Shown here: positions 4,179 through 5,082 of the stretch, in pieces
Numbering within the stretch: position 1 is the stretch's first letter
How the letters are laid out: every line of letters begins with the position of its first letter
Program-made: the position numbers and the translations under genes
Assembly (NCBI GenBank): GCA_013041945.1
Contig: JABDRC010000109.1
Coordinates: forward strand, 1-5,082
Source of the DNA: Halobacteria archaeon
GTDB lineage: Bacteria; Pseudomonadota; Gammaproteobacteria; UBA9214
Reading direction: 5' to 3'
DNA: 5,082 nt
Notes under the pieces: model-generated
The model's input: the letters and a program-made list of their open reading frames with translations, nothing else
Database searches by the model: none
What the model was told of the DNA's origin: nothing

Positions 4179-5082
4179 ATGTTTTACTTCCGGAAGAGTA
4201 TCCGGCCGCCTTGCAGTTCTGGAACTGCATGGCTATTCGAACCGGTCCGCACCGCGGCTGGCAGTCTGTCTGTATTTGTCACCAGGCAGTCGGCCTTTAC
4301 GCTGGCACTTGCTGTGCTGACAATTTCAACTGCCACTGCGCAGCCTGCACTGACACTGGGCGGGGCCGAGCAGCTGGCACTGGCCGATGACCCGGCTATC
4401 GGCGCACTGCAGGCCCGCACCCTGGCAATGCAGGATATGGCAGTTGCAGACGGACAGCTGCCCGATCCGCAACTGAGAACGGGTCTGTACAACCTGCCGC
4501 TCGATGATTTCGATGTCAGCCGGGAGCCGACGACCCAGTTGCGGCTGGGCATCATGCAGGCCTTTCCGCGCGGAGATACCCTGCGGTACAAACAGCAGCA
4601 GACCGAATGGATGGCAAAATCCGGGCAGGCCAACACCGAGGCGATGCGTCGCAAGCTGGTGCGGAATGTACGCAGCAGCTTTCTGGAACTCTACTACCAG
4701 TTGCAGGCGGTGCAGGTCATCAACGAGACCCGCGGGCTGTTTGCGCAGCTGGTCGATATTACCCGGGCACATTATGCAACCGGCCGTGTCAGCCAGCAGG
4801 ATGTGCTCCGCGCATCACTGGAACTCTCGAGGCTGGATGACCGCACCACACGCATCCGCAACGAGGCCGACAAGGGACGTGCGGCACTCATGAAATGGAT
4901 TGGTGATGCCGCATCCTTGCCGCTGTCCGGGGATTTCCCGGAATTACCCGCCCTCCCCGCCAGGACTGCGATCGAGGCGGCACTCCCGAAACACCCGCTT
5001 GTCCTTCTCGAGACGGCAAAACTCGAGGCCAGCAACCGCAAGATCCGCATTGCCCGCGAACAGTACAAGCCGGGCTTGAGCG
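4179..5082 (+). CDS. TolC/CusC/CzcC-type outer-membrane efflux protein (3' truncated by window)
   Basis: The frame is open from ATG 4179 to the window end (301 complete codons, no stop), about two thirds of the usual 420-470 residues. In tripartite RND heavy-metal pumps this protein forms the trimeric outer-membrane and periplasmic exit duct. A hydrophobic segment (FTLALAVLTI, 40-49) ends at a likely cleavage after TATA (54), and the mature protein starts QPALTLGGAEQLAL. Family features follow: the helix with DPAIGALQARTLAM (71-84), LPDPQLRTGLYNLP (94-107), and QLRLGIMQAFPRGDTLRYKQQ (120-140), typical of metal-type TolC homologues. Next comes the long coiled helix of about 150-245 with YYQLQ and AHYATGRVSQQDVLRASLELSRL. 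A second repeat begins near AIEAALPKHPLV (264-275). The preceding gene is a His/Cys-rich exported protein, so metal efflux is likely; adaptor and RND pump genes should follow outside the window. Oddity: about 39 residues precede the hydrophobic core, with no alternative ATG or GTG close to it. Confidence 0.9.
   Translation, partial: MFYFRKSIRPPCSSGTAWLFEPVRTAAGSLSVFVTRQSAFTLALAVLTISTATAQPALTLGGAEQLALADDPAIGALQARTLAMQDMAVADGQLPDPQLRTGLYNLPLDDFDVSREPTTQLRLGIMQAFPRGDTLRYKQQQTEWMAKSGQANTEAMRRKLVRNVRSSFLELYYQLQAVQVINETRGLFAQLVDITRAHYATGRVSQQDVLRASLELSRLDDRTTRIRNEADKGRAALMKWIGDAASLPLSGDFPELPALPARTAIEAALPKHPLVLLETAKLEASNRKIRIAREQYKPGLS

Noticed and set aside
4504..4893. 129-codon + strand frame inside the efflux gene
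   Set aside because: It is an out-of-frame shadow of the TolC-family gene, whose frame carries the family motifs and stays open for the whole 4179-5082 stretch.

Overview
The window looks like a moderately GC-rich gammaproteobacterial chromosome segment. This is inferred from the protein families, the codon use (mostly G/C at third positions in real genes) and the REP-type palindromes, which are common in that class. Every gene I am confident of lies on the + strand; one doubtful small ORF is on the - strand. The window cuts a gene at each end. I recognise families but cannot name a species.

Layout. Positions 1-201 hold the last 66 codons of a sensor histidine kinase (ATP-binding domain with F-box and G2-box), resembling kinases of OmpR/PhoB-type and heavy-metal two-component systems. 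The 134-bp gap after it contains four GTGA words at an exact 11-bp period just upstream of a plausible -10 element. This is the layout expected of an OmpR/PhoB-family response-regulator operator, and it precedes a secreted spondin-domain protein (336-1016). A strong GC hairpin follows that gene. Next come a secreted mono-haem cytochrome c fused to a C-terminal region that reads like an outer-membrane beta-barrel (1240-2304) and, 6 bp later in the same reading frame, a cytosolic PAPS-dependent sulfotransferase (2311-3168).

Positions 3169-3703 are mostly non-coding. They hold two unrelated REP-like palindromes within about 90 bp and a doubtful small Cys-rich reading frame on the - strand. From 3704 a metal-handling module begins: a small exported His/Cys-rich protein (3704-4090), then the start of a TolC/CusC/CzcC-type outer-membrane efflux protein (4179 to the window end). 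The adaptor and RND pump genes probably lie beyond the right edge.

Working together (inference): the right-hand module is most likely heavy-metal (Cu/Ag or Zn/Co/Cd-type) efflux, with the small protein binding or sensing metal in the periplasm. The kinase at the left probably pairs with a regulator just outside the window that acts on the phased repeats to switch on the spondin gene. The most unusual item is the cytochrome-barrel fusion. It recalls the architecture of the Cyc2 iron oxidase but has a full-length class I cytochrome domain and a smaller barrel, so it could carry electrons across the outer membrane.
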